Below, piece after piece: positions 25,713 through 34,169 of a stretch of 64,000 nt of DNA. The notes beneath the pieces were generated by a model. It did not search any database, had not been told where the DNA came from, and worked only from the letters and a program-made list of their open reading frames with translations. Positions within the stretch are counted from its first letter, which is position 1; every line of letters starts with the position of its first letter. This stretch comes from Roseicyclus persicicus (GTDB taxonomy: Bacteria > Pseudomonadota > Alphaproteobacteria > Rhodobacterales > Rhodobacteraceae): contig NZ_JAAZQQ010000004.1 of the NCBI RefSeq assembly GCF_012395815.1, positions 269,018 through 333,017 of the forward strand. Direction: 5' to 3'. The position numbers and the translations under genes are program-made.

Positions 25713-27045
25713 GGGTGAGCCCTTCCACGAGGAGCGAGGGGACGACCCGGCTGAGGTGCGGGCGCGCGTCGTTGGCGGGGCGGATCGTCAGGAGCATGTC
25801 GCGCAGGTTGCCCGCCACGGTGCATTCGTTGACCGGATAGGCGATCTCGCCGTTCTCGACCCAGAAGCCCGAGGCGCCGCGGGAATAGTCACCCGTGGTC
25901 GCGTTGATCGAGGCGCCGATCATCGAGGTGATCAGAAGGCCGGTGCCCATCTCGCGCATCAACTCGTCGAGGCTCTGGTCCCCCTGCGTCAGCGCGAGGT
26001 TGCCCGCGCTGGGGGAGGGCGGAGCCGAGATGCCGCGGCTCGCGTTGGCGGTGGAGGGCAGGCCCAGCTTGCGCCCGGTGGCGAGGTCGAGCGTCCAGCT
26101 CTGCAGCACGCCGTCCTCGACCAGCAGCCGGCGCGCGGTCGGCAGCCCCTCGCCGTCGAAGGGGCGGGAGCCGGAGGTGCGGGGGCGGTGCGGGTCCTCG
26201 ACCAGCGACAGGCCGCGGGGCAGCACCTGCTCGCCCATCAGCCCGCGCGCCCAGGACGCGCCGCGCACGACGGCGGTGCCGTTGGTCGCGGCCAGCAGGT
26301 GGCCGATCAGGCCCGAGGAGATGCGCTCGTCGTAGATCACCGGGTAGGCGCCCGTCTTGGGCTTGCGCGCGCCGGCGCGGGCGACGGTGCGCTCGCCGGC
26401 GAGGCGGCCGACCTCCTCGGGCGCCATCAGGTCGGCGGCGTGGATGCGGCCGTCGCCGTAGTAGTCGCGCTCCATCCCCAGCCCCTCGCCGGTGATGGCG
26501 ACGCAGCCAAGGCCATGATCGGACCGCGCGTAGCCGCCCGAAAACCCGTTGGTCGCGGCCAGATGGACGCGCCGGCGCGAAAAGCCCGCGGTGGCGGATT
26601 GCACCTGGCTGATGCCCTTGACCGCCAGCGCGGCGGCCTCGGCGCGGCGGGCGGCATCCTCCAGCGCGGCGGGGTCGGGGTCGGCGGCGGGGTCGGACAT
26701 GTCGAGGCCCGCGCCGTCGCGCATAGGGCTCAGTTGGTCGGGGTCGGCCAGGCCCACGGTCGGGTCCTCGGGGGCGAGGCGGGCCATGGCGACGGCGCGT
26801 TCGGCCATCTCGCGCAGCGTCTCGGGCCGGGTGTCGGAGGCGGAGACGCAGGCCTGCCGCCGGCCAACCAGCACGCGCAGGCCGATCTCGACCCCCTCGG
26901 ACCGCTCGGCCTGTTCCAGCGCGCCCGCGCGCACCCCGATCGACAGCGAGGTGCCGTCGATGGCGATGGCGTCGGCCGCCTCGGCGCCGGCGCGGCGCGC
27001 GGCGTCCAGGGCCGCTTCGGTCAGGGTTGCGAGGGGCTGCGTCAT
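25699..27045 (-). CDS. pmbA: TldE/PmbA-family metallopeptidase subunit
   Basis: A 448-residue TldE (PmbA) protein. TldD/TldE form a heteromeric protease; TldE lacks the HExxxH zinc motif, and none is seen here. Typical features are G-G-Y-A-R-S-D-H near 170, G-T-G-L-L-I-T-S-M-I-G near 385, and the C-terminal G-D-Y-S-R-G-A-S-G-F-W-V-E-N-G-E-I-A-Y-P-V-N-E. TldD is not in the window. The start is placed at the ATG giving MTQPLATL. Confidence 0.92.
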   Translation of the reverse strand: MTQPLATLTEAALDAARRAGAEAADAIAIDGTSLSIGVRAGALEQAERSEGVEIGLRVLVGRRQACVSASDTRPETLREMAERAVAMARLAPEDPTVGLADPDQLSPMRDGAGLDMSDPAADPDPAALEDAARRAEAAALAVKGISQVQSATAGFSRRRVHLAATNGFSGGYARSDHGLGCVAITGEGLGMERDYYGDGRIHAADLMAPEEVGRLAGERTVARAGARKPKTGAYPVIYDERISSGLIGHLLAATNGTAVVRGASWARGLMGEQVLPRGLSLVEDPHRPRTSGSRPFDGEGLPTARRLLVEDGVLQSWTLDLATGRKLGLPSTANASRGISAPPSPSAGNLALTQGDQSLDELMREMGTGLLITSMIGASINATTGDYSRGASGFWVENGEIAYPVNECTVAGNLRDMLLTIRPANDARPHLSRVVPSLLVEGLTLAGA

Positions 27046-27113
27046 GGGGCTTCGGACCTGCTGGGGTGGCGTGCCTTCGGACCTAGTGCCGCGGGGGCGC
27101 CTGCGCAAGACAA

Positions 27114-27149
27114 GCCGCGCCCCGCCCGGGTCGGCGGGCGGGGCGCGGC
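27114..27149 (-). terminator. Long GC hairpin, terminator of the DUF2125 gene
   Basis: A perfect 15-bp stem (27114-27128 with 27135-27149) with a six-base loop stands 17 bases past the DUF2125 stop. On the minus strand it is followed by TTGTCTT. This fits an intrinsic terminator separating the gene from pmbA downstream. Confidence 0.78.
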
Positions 27150-27166
27150 AAGGGTTCGGGGGGGCG

Positions 27167-28663
27167 TTACTGCAGCGGCACGCCGTTGGCGCTGATGCCG
27201 CCGCCCTCGGTGAACTCGATGGTCGATTCCAGCGTGTCGGGCGCGGCCCCGGGCCGGGCGAAGGCCCCCAGCATCCCGCGCACCATGGCCAGCTGCTCGA
27301 TCGGCACGATCCCCGTGGCCTGCAGGCGGTCGATCAGGCCGAGGCCGCCGGCCAGCTGCAGGTCGACCGAGCCGACCGGCATCGGGACCGGCCCCGGTGC
27401 GAAGGTGGCGCTGCCGGTGCCGGTCAGCGTCGCGCCGCCGACCGAGACGCGCAGCTCGTTCAGGGTGAGGTCGCGCAGTTCGGCCGGGGGCGGGCCCATG
27501 CCTTCGGGGTCCATCGTCATCAGGTCGGCCAGCACCTGCACCGAGCCGGTCAGGTCGGCGATCACCGTCACCGGATCGCGGGGGAAGTTGCCGGCCGGGT
27601 CGGCCATCGCCCAGATCTGCGGGCTGACCGCGACGTCCTGGTAGGCGAGGCGGGCCGAGATCGGCTGCGGATCGGCGGCGGCGACCAGCGGGAAGGCGAA
27701 GGCGATCTCGGCGCTGCCGACCGAGAACTGGATCGGCACCGGCAGGTCGGGCCCGGCGAAGAAGGTCGCGCTGCGCCGGGCGCTGACGCGGTAGTCGATC
27801 TCGGTCTCGGAGAAGGTGGCCGACAGGCTGCCGCCGGCGTTCGAGGCGAACAGGCTGAAGCCGTCGGAGGGATGCTCGAAGGTCAGTTCCATCCGGGCGC
27901 TGTCATAGACGAATTCGCCGTTGAGGTCGAAGCCCGAGGGCACGAGGTCGGGGTTGGAGGCGACCTCCATGAAGTTGCCGAGCCGGCCCTCGCCCGAGGC
28001 GGTGGTCGCGCCGACGGAGAAGGACAGCTTCATCCGCCCGATCTCGTCCGGGGGCGGCAGGATGTCGGCGGCCCCGGCAATGCCCCCCATCGTCGTGGTG
28101 CTGGCATAGCCGATGTTGGCGGGATCGGTGCCGTCGATCTGGTAGGTCGCCGCGAAATCCACGATCCCGATGTTCAGGTCGATGGTGGGCGGCGGGCCGT
28201 CGCCGCCCGAGATCGGGCCGTCCTCGATGGTGATGCGGGACGCGCTGTAATCGTAGAGCCGCGCGCCGGGCTCGCCGCTGGCGGTCATCACGAGGTCGGG
28301 GGCGATCAGGTTGAGCCCGAGGTTCACCGGCGGAATGCCCGGTTCCGGCACGAAGGTGATGGTGAAGGCGTAGGTGTCGGACATGGTGATCGTGACGCTG
28401 CCGTCGGCGTTCTCGGTCATCACGATCTCGTCGATGCGGCCCACGCTCGAGACCTCGCCGTCGGTGAAGCTGGAGGTGAACCCCGACAGCGTCAGGCTGC
28501 CCGCGCCGGGCGTGACCGAGGCGGCCGACAGGACCTGGCCCATGGCGGCCGATTGCGTCTGCCACTCCGCCCAGAGCTCCTCGGCCGTGACGGCCAGCGC
28601 GGGGGTGGCCGCCGTCAGGGCGAGCACGGACAGGGTTACGGAAAAGGCTGTGGTCTGGGGCAT
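27167..28663 (-). CDS. DUF2125 domain protein, exported
   Basis: A 498-residue protein with a signal peptide (M-P-Q-T-T-A-F-S-V-T-L-S-V-L-A-L-T-A, cleavage near T-P-A-L-A-V, about 25). The mature chain is rich in beta-strand patterns and D/T/G, as in DUF2125 proteins of Rhodobacterales, predicted to be periplasmic or surface-associated. It has no cysteine-based or catalytic motif. GGAGGG precedes the ATG by five bases. It is monocistronic, closed by the long hairpin at 27114-27149. Function unknown. Confidence 0.85.
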   Translation of the reverse strand: MPQTTAFSVTLSVLALTAATPALAVTAEELWAEWQTQSAAMGQVLSAASVTPGAGSLTLSGFTSSFTDGEVSSVGRIDEIVMTENADGSVTITMSDTYAFTITFVPEPGIPPVNLGLNLIAPDLVMTASGEPGARLYDYSASRITIEDGPISGGDGPPPTIDLNIGIVDFAATYQIDGTDPANIGYASTTTMGGIAGAADILPPPDEIGRMKLSFSVGATTASGEGRLGNFMEVASNPDLVPSGFDLNGEFVYDSARMELTFEHPSDGFSLFASNAGGSLSATFSETEIDYRVSARRSATFFAGPDLPVPIQFSVGSAEIAFAFPLVAAADPQPISARLAYQDVAVSPQIWAMADPAGNFPRDPVTVIADLTGSVQVLADLMTMDPEGMGPPPAELRDLTLNELRVSVGGATLTGTGSATFAPGPVPMPVGSVDLQLAGGLGLIDRLQATGIVPIEQLAMVRGMLGAFARPGAAPDTLESTIEFTEGGGISANGVPLQ

Positions 28664-28831
28664 GGGGTCCCTCCGGGGAGTTGGGCACGCGCGATGGCGG
28701 GGATGTTCGCGGGCCGGCCCCCTTGGGTCAAGTGGGGATACCCCGACCCCGGCGGCTTTGGTCTGGCCCCGCGCGGCGCGGGGCGCTAGCACTGGGGCAA
28801 GGTGGATCAGGACGCAGGGAGGGCCGGGGCG

Positions 28832-29590
28832 ATGGCGGCGACACTGAGCGGAAAGACCGTGGCGATCACCGGGGCGAGTCGCGGCATCGGCGCGGCGGCG
28901 GCGCGGGCCTTTGCCGCCGCGGGCGCGAACGTGGTGCTGATGGCGCGTGACGGCGACGCCATCGCGGCGCTGGCGGGCGAGATCGGGCCGGCGGCGCTGG
29001 CGGTGCCCTGCAACGTGACCCGCTACCGCGAGGTCGAGACGGCGCTGGGCGCCGCGGCGGACACCTTCGGCGGGCTCGACGTGCTGATCAACAACGCCGG
29101 CGTGATCGAGCCGATCGCCCGGATCGAGGCCGCCGACCCCGAGGCGTGGGGGCAGCTCATCGACATCAACCTCAAGGGCGTGTTCCACGGCGCCCGCGCC
29201 GCGGTGCCGCTGATGCTGGCGCAGGGCGGCGGCACGATCATCACCGTCAGCTCGGGCGCGGCGGTGAACCCGCTGGAGGCCTGGAGCGCCTATTGCTCTT
29301 CCAAGGCGGGGGCCAAGATGTTCACCGCCTGCCTGCACAAGGAGCTGGGCGAGCGCGGCATCCGGGCGCTGGGCCTGTCGCCCGGCACGGTCGCCACCGA
29401 CATGCAGCGAGAGATCAAGGCCTCGGGCGTGAACCCGGTGAGCCAGCTGGAGTGGACGGACCACATCCCGCCCGAGTGGCCCGCGCAGGCGCTGGTCTGG
29501 ATGTGCGGGCCGGGGGCGGACCCGTGGCTCGGCGACGACATCTCGCTGCGCGACCCCAAGGTGCGCGCGCTGGTGGGGGTGGGGCCATGA
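28832..29590 (+). CDS. Short-chain dehydrogenase/reductase
   Basis: A 252-residue classical SDR: cofactor loop T-G-A-S-R-G-I-G-A near 15-23, N-N-A-G near 86-89, catalytic S (V-S-S-G-A-A-V near 139) with Y-C-S-S-K near 154-158. A GGGAGGG site precedes the chosen ATG (MAATLSGK) by eight bases, so a start ten residues upstream was rejected. The substrate is unknown; its stop overlaps the following enoyl-CoA hydratase-like gene, so the two probably act together in a catabolic step. Confidence 0.9.
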   Translation: MAATLSGKTVAITGASRGIGAAAARAFAAAGANVVLMARDGDAIAALAGEIGPAALAVPCNVTRYREVETALGAAADTFGGLDVLINNAGVIEPIARIEAADPEAWGQLIDINLKGVFHGARAAVPLMLAQGGGTIITVSSGAAVNPLEAWSAYCSSKAGAKMFTACLHKELGERGIRALGLSPGTVATDMQREIKASGVNPVSQLEWTDHIPPEWPAQALVWMCGPGADPWLGDDISLRDPKVRALVGVGP

Positions 29591-30213
29591 TCGACTGCCA
29601 CCGCGAGGGCGACCTGTGGGTCGTCACGCTGAACCGGCCCGACAAGGCCAATTCGCTGACCGCCGCGATGCTGGAGCGGCTGACCGACATCGTGATGGAG
29701 GCGACGGTCGACCCGCACATCAAGGCGCTGGTGCTGACCGGCGCGGGGGACAAGGTGTTTTCCGCCGGTGCCGACCTCGACGAGGCGCGGGCGGGGCTGG
29801 CCACCTCGCCGCTGTGGGAACAGGTGTCGGGCGGGATCGCCGCGCTGCCCTGCCTCACCATCGCGGCGCTGAACGGGACGCTGGCGGGCGGGGCCTTCGG
29901 GATGGCGCTGGCCTGCGACCTGCGCCTTGCGGTGCCCGACGCGCGGTTCTTCTACCCGGTGGCCAAGCTGGGCTTCCTGCCGCAGCCGTCAGACCCCGGC
30001 CGGCTGGTGGCGCTGATGGGGCCGGCGCGGGCGAAACTGCTGCTGATGGGCGGGCAGAAGCTGACGGCGGACGAGGCCTATGCCTTCGGCCTGGTCGACC
30101 GGATCACCCTGCCCGAGCACCTGATGGACCAGGCCCGCCACCTCGCCGCCGACGCGCTGGCCGGCAAGCCCGAGGTGCTGCAGCGGATCAAGGAGATGTG
30201 CGGCGGCCGCTAG
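29587..30213 (+). CDS. Enoyl-CoA hydratase/isomerase family protein (short)
   Basis: A 208-residue crotonase-fold protein, somewhat below the usual 255. The oxyanion-hole motif F-S-A-G-A-D-L-D-E near 60-68 and A-G-G-A-F-G-M-A-L-A-C-D near 98-109 are present. The usual second catalytic glutamate position (x-P-E near 130) reads V-A-K-L-G-F, so hydratase activity is doubtful; isomerase or hydrolase activity is possible. It overlaps the SDR by ATGA and shares its TAG with the converging HNH gene stop. Confidence 0.88.
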   Translation: MIDCHREGDLWVVTLNRPDKANSLTAAMLERLTDIVMEATVDPHIKALVLTGAGDKVFSAGADLDEARAGLATSPLWEQVSGGIAALPCLTIAALNGTLAGGAFGMALACDLRLAVPDARFFYPVAKLGFLPQPSDPGRLVALMGPARAKLLLMGGQKLTADEAYAFGLVDRITLPEHLMDQARHLAADALAGKPEVLQRIKEMCGGR

Positions 30214-30515
30214 CGCCGCTTCCAGCCGCGCCGCGCGCCGGGGGTCTTGGAATGGAAGTCGGGCGGGCGTTTCGCGACCCAGGCCAGGAAGGTCGACAGC
30301 CGCGGATGGGCGCGCAGCGCCGCGACGGTGTTGTAGCTGCGGGCAAGCTCGGCCTCGGACAGAGTGGCGTGGATCTCGTTGTGACAGATCTGGTGCAGCA
30401 GCACCGTGGGCCCGCCCTTGCCGCCGCGGAGCTTGGGCGTCAGATGGTGCAGGCTCTGCTTCGCGCCGGGCGGGATCGGGCGGTCGCAGAGCGGGCAAAG
30501 GGGCATGTCGTCCAT
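30210..30515 (-). CDS. HNH endonuclease domain protein
   Basis: A 101-residue protein with a C-P-L-C zinc knuckle at about 7-10, S-L-H-H-L-T-P near 21-27, and L-H-Q-I-C-H-N-E-I-H-A near 40-51. The H-H/N/H layout is that of the HNH nuclease fold. It could act in DNA processing, restriction or a mobile context, but no partner methylase is present. Its ATG shares two bases with the divergent flavoprotein ATG; a second ATG at 30506 is also possible. Confidence 0.8.
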   Translation of the reverse strand: MDDMPLCPLCDRPIPPGAKQSLHHLTPKLRGGKGGPTVLLHQICHNEIHATLSEAELARSYNTVAALRAHPRLSTFLAWVAKRPPDFHSKTPGARRGWKRR

Positions 30516-31725
30516 GGGCGGTGAGATTGGCGCGGGGGCGGGCGGCGGCAAGGGCGAGCCGGTCGACGCGCTGGTGATCGGGGCGGGGCCCGCCGGGCTG
30601 ATGGCGGCCGAGGTGCTGGCGCGGGCCGGGCGCGCGGTCGTGATCGCCGAGGGCAAGCCGTCGATGGGGCGGAAATTCCTGATGGCGGGCAAGTCGGGCC
30701 TGAACCTGACCAAGGACGAGCCGGCCGAGCGGTTCGTCGCCGGCTACGGCGCGGCGGCCGGGTGGCTCGGGCCGATGCTGGCCGACATGGGCCCCGAGGA
30801 GGTGAAAGGCTGGGCCGAGGCGCTGGGCCAGCCGGTATTCACCGGGTCGTCGGGGCGGGTGTTCCCGGTGGCGATGAAGGCGAGCCCGCTGCTCCGCGCC
30901 TGGCTCGGGCGCATCGGCGCGGAGGCCCGCACCGGATGGCGCTGGACCGGCTGGGACGGCGGCGACTGGGTATTCGCCACGCGCGGGGGGGAGCGGCGGA
31001 TCGCCCCGCGCGTGGTGGTGCTGGCGCTGGGGGGCTCCAGCTGGGCGCGGCTGGGCTCGGACGGGGCCTGGGCGGGGCTGCTGGCCGCGCGCGGCGTCGA
31101 GGTGGCGCCGTTCCGGCCGGCGAACATGGGGTTCGTCGTGGACTGGTCGCCGCACATGCGCCCGGTCTTCGGCCAGCCGGTGAAGGGGGTCGCCCTGCGC
31201 GACGCGGCCGGCGGCTGGCATCGCGGGGAGTTCGTGGTCTCGGCTCGGGGCGTCGAGGGCGGGGGCATCTACGCCGTCGCCGCAGACGTGCGCGACGGGG
31301 CGCCGCTGGTGGTGGACCTCCTGCCCGATCTGACCGAGGCGGAGGTGGCGCGGCGGCTGGCCGAGCGTCCGAGGAAGCGGACGCTGGCGCAGCACTTGGA
31401 CAAGGCGCTGAAGCTCGACCCGGTGAAGCGGGCGCTGCTGCAGGAATTCGGCCGGCCCCTGCCCGAGGAGGCGGCGCTGGCGCGGCTGATCAAGGGGCTG
31501 GAGCTGCGCCAAGCGGGGCCGCGGCCGATGGACGAGGCGATCTCCACCGCGGGCGGCGTGACGCGGGCCGCCGTGGACGAGGGCCTGATGCTGCGCGCGC
31601 TGCCGGGCGTGTTCGTGGCGGGCGAGATGCTGGACTGGGAGGCGCCGACGGGCGGCTACCTGATCACCGGCTGCCTGGCGACGGGGCTGTGGGCCGGGCG
31701 GCACGCGGCCGGCTGGGGACGCTGA
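30514..31725 (+). CDS. FAD-dependent oxidoreductase, HI0933/BaiN-like flavoprotein
   Basis: A 403-residue protein with N-terminal dinucleotide-binding V-I-G-A-G-P-A-G-L-M-A-A-E near 22-33, a G-R-K-F-L-M-A-G-K-S-G-L-N-L-T segment near 52-66, and a C-terminal A-T-G-G-Y-L-I-T-G-C-L-A-T-G. This layout is typical of HI0933-like (TIGR03862) flavoproteins of unknown substrate. A purine-rich AAAGGGG ten bases upstream supports the ATG at 30514; an upstream ATG at 30505 is only one base from it. Confidence 0.88.
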   Translation: MGGEIGAGAGGGKGEPVDALVIGAGPAGLMAAEVLARAGRAVVIAEGKPSMGRKFLMAGKSGLNLTKDEPAERFVAGYGAAAGWLGPMLADMGPEEVKGWAEALGQPVFTGSSGRVFPVAMKASPLLRAWLGRIGAEARTGWRWTGWDGGDWVFATRGGERRIAPRVVVLALGGSSWARLGSDGAWAGLLAARGVEVAPFRPANMGFVVDWSPHMRPVFGQPVKGVALRDAAGGWHRGEFVVSARGVEGGGIYAVAADVRDGAPLVVDLLPDLTEAEVARRLAERPRKRTLAQHLDKALKLDPVKRALLQEFGRPLPEEAALARLIKGLELRQAGPRPMDEAISTAGGVTRAAVDEGLMLRALPGVFVAGEMLDWEAPTGGYLITGCLATGLWAGRHAAGWGR

Positions 31726-31732
31726 GGGCGCG

Positions 31733-32536
31733 CTACTGCGCCGTCCAGCCCCCGTCCACCGGGATCGCGGTGCCGGTCACGTTGTGGGCCACCGGGGCGC
31801 AGAGCCACAGGGCCAGCGCGCCGATCTCCGCGGGGTCCGACATGCGGCGGGAGGGTTGCTTTTCCGACAGCAGGTCGGCGATGCCAGCGGCGCGGTCGCC
31901 GCCATGGGCGGCGGCGCGGGCCTCGATCTGGGGGGTCAGGATGGCGGTCTCGGTCCAGCCGGGGCAGAGGCAGTTGACGGTGACACCGCCCTTCGCCCGG
32001 TCGCCGGCGGCGGCGTATTCGAGGGCGGCGACCTTGGACAGGCCGATCAGGCCGTGCTTGGCGGCGACGTAGGGCGCCTTGTCCTTCGACGCGACGAGGC
32101 CGTGGACCGAGGCGATGTTGATGACGCGGCCATATCCCCGCGCCGCCATGACGGGCAGCGCGGCCTGCATGGTGTGGAAGGCGGCCGACAGGTTGATGGC
32201 GATGATCCGGTCCCACGCATCGCGGGGCATGTCCTTGAGCGGCGCGGTGTGCTGGATGCCGGCGTTGTTGACCAGGATGTCGGCCCCGCCCCAGGCGGCG
32301 ACGGCGGCCATCAGCTCGGCGATGCGGTCGGGGTTCTGCAGGTTGCCGGGGAAGAATTCGGCCTGCGGGCTGCCGATGCGGCGGAGATGCGTGCAGACCT
32401 CCTCGATCTGGGCGTCGCCGGCGAGGCCGTGGACGGCGATGCGGGCGCCGGCGCGGGCGAAGGCCTCGGCAATGGCCAGCCCGATGCCCTGCACGGAGCC
32501 GGTGACAAGCGCGGTCTTGCCGGTGAGGTCGGTCAT
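31733..32536 (-). CDS. 3-hydroxybutyrate dehydrogenase (SDR)
   Basis: A 267-residue SDR with T-G-S-V-Q-G-I-G-L-A near 12-21, N-N-A-G-I-Q-H near 89-95, S-V-H-G-L-V-A-S near 141-148, and Y-V-A-A-K-H-G-L near 154-161. The I-Q-H and S-V-H-G-L features are those of 3-hydroxybutyrate dehydrogenases, which oxidise 3-hydroxybutyrate to acetoacetate in PHB or ketone-body use. It overlaps the acyl-CoA ligase by ATGA, so activation and oxidation of a short acid are linked. Confidence 0.88.
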   Translation of the reverse strand: MTDLTGKTALVTGSVQGIGLAIAEAFARAGARIAVHGLAGDAQIEEVCTHLRRIGSPQAEFFPGNLQNPDRIAELMAAVAAWGGADILVNNAGIQHTAPLKDMPRDAWDRIIAINLSAAFHTMQAALPVMAARGYGRVINIASVHGLVASKDKAPYVAAKHGLIGLSKVAALEYAAAGDRAKGGVTVNCLCPGWTETAILTPQIEARAAAHGGDRAAGIADLLSEKQPSRRMSDPAEIGALALWLCAPVAHNVTGTAIPVDGGWTAQ

Positions 32537-34047
32537 GTCATGTCCTCCAGCAGCTTGCGGAGCTCGGTCTTGAGCACCTTGCCGTAGTTGTTCTTGGGCA
32601 GGTCCGGCAGCGGGTAGTAGGCCTTTGGCCGCTTGAACCGGGCGATCTGCGACAGGCAGTGGGCGTCGAGCGTGGCGGGGTCGAGGGTCTGCCCAGGGGT
32701 GGCGACGACGAAGGCGACGACATCCTCGCCCCATTCCTCCGAGGGGCGGCCGACGACCGACACCTCGTGGACCGCAGGATGGGTCAACAGCACCTCCTCC
32801 ACCTCGCGGGGGTAGATGTTGGTGCCGCCCGAGATGATCACGTCCTTGGAGCGGTCGGCCAGCGTCAGGTAGCCGTCGGCATCCAGATGGCCGACATCGC
32901 CGGTCATCAGCCAGCCGTCCTTGAGTGCCTTGGCGGTCGCCCCGGGGTTCCGCCAGTAGCCAGGCATGACGGGCGCGCCGCGCACCATGATCTCGCCGAT
33001 CTCGCCGGGGGGCAGCGGGCGGGCCTCGGCGTCGCCGATGGCGACCTCGACGAGGGATTGCGCGCGGCCGACCGAGGCGAGACGCTCGCGCCAGCGCGGG
33101 TGGCTTCGGTCGGCCACGTCGGCGCGGGACAGCGCGGTGATCGCCATCGGGCATTCGCCCTGCCCGTAGATCTGGACGAAGCGCGGCCCGAACCAGTCCA
33201 CCGCCTCCTCGATGTCGGCACGGTACATCGGGCCGCCGCCGTAGACGATGGTCTTGATCCCGTCGCCCCGCTGGCCGGTGGCCCTGGCCGTATCGGTCAG
33301 GCGGCGGACCATGGTGGGGGCCATGAACATGGAGGTCGGGCCGTGGTCGGCCGACAGCGCCAGCACCTCGGCCGGGTCGAAGCCGCCCGAGGGCGGGACC
33401 ATGTGGCGGGCGCCCATGCGAACGTGGATCGCGGCGTAAAGGCCCGCGCCGTGGCTCATGGGCGCGGCGTAAAGGGCGGCGTCGGCGGGCGACACGGGGT
33501 CGACTTCGATGGGGTAGCAGGTGGAGGTGGCGGCGATCATGCCGTGGGTGATCTGCACGCCCTTGGGCTTGCCGGTGGTGCCCGAGGTGTAGAAGAGCCA
33601 GGCGAGATCGGTGGCCTGCCGGTCGGCCACGGGCAGGGGCGCGCCGGTGGTGAGGGCGGCGAAGGCATCGGAGTGCAGCGCGGTCATCGGGAGGCCGGTT
33701 TCCGCTGCGAGGGCTGCGGTCAGGTCGGCGCTGGTGAAGACGCGGGCCGCGCCGCTGTCGTGCAGGATGAACGCCGCCTCCTTCGGGTGCAGCTTGGCGT
33801 TGATCGGGACGGCGACGGCGCCGGCGGCCCAGATGCCGAACATCGCCACGAGGTAGTCGGGGCAGTTCCTGGAAAAGATCGCCACGCGGTCGCCGGGGGC
33901 GAGGCCATCCGCCGCCAGCGACCGGGCCAGCGCACCGGCGCGGGCGTGGAAACGCGCGTAGCTCTCCACCACCTCGCCGCCCATCAGGATCGCGGGGCCG
34001 TCGCCGGCGACCTGGGCCGTGCGGGCGAGCCAATGGGCGATGTTCAT
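32533..34047 (-). CDS. AMP-forming acyl-CoA synthetase
   Basis: A 504-residue member of the ANL superfamily. The nucleotide loop Y-T-S-G-T-T-G-K-P-K-G is near 152-162, the Y-G-Q-G-E-C motif near 290, D-G-W-L-M-T-G-D-V-G near 382-391, the hinge D-R-S-K-D near 402-406, and P-K-N-N-Y-G-K with the catalytic lysine near 484-490. The acid substrate is uncertain; the downstream 3-hydroxybutyrate dehydrogenase suggests a short-chain acid such as acetoacetate. The ATG has GGAGAGG upstream. Confidence 0.9.
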   Translation of the reverse strand: MNIAHWLARTAQVAGDGPAILMGGEVVESYARFHARAGALARSLAADGLAPGDRVAIFSRNCPDYLVAMFGIWAAGAVAVPINAKLHPKEAAFILHDSGAARVFTSADLTAALAAETGLPMTALHSDAFAALTTGAPLPVADRQATDLAWLFYTSGTTGKPKGVQITHGMIAATSTCYPIEVDPVSPADAALYAAPMSHGAGLYAAIHVRMGARHMVPPSGGFDPAEVLALSADHGPTSMFMAPTMVRRLTDTARATGQRGDGIKTIVYGGGPMYRADIEEAVDWFGPRFVQIYGQGECPMAITALSRADVADRSHPRWRERLASVGRAQSLVEVAIGDAEARPLPPGEIGEIMVRGAPVMPGYWRNPGATAKALKDGWLMTGDVGHLDADGYLTLADRSKDVIISGGTNIYPREVEEVLLTHPAVHEVSVVGRPSEEWGEDVVAFVVATPGQTLDPATLDAHCLSQIARFKRPKAYYPLPDLPKNNYGKVLKTELRKLLEDMT

Positions 34048-34169
34048 GGCGTGGCCTCTCCTCTCCTGCCCCGAGTGTTCCGCGCGCGCGGCGACGGCGC
34101 AAGGGGGTGCTGGCGGGGCCGCGGGCGCCCGGCTAGGGTTCCGTGCGACACCGCGAACCGGGAGGGCCC

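Noticed and set aside
28832..30213. Complete beta-oxidation or PHB cycle operon
   Set aside because: Only an SDR and a short crotonase lacking the usual second glutamate are present; thiolase and acyl-CoA dehydrogenase are absent.
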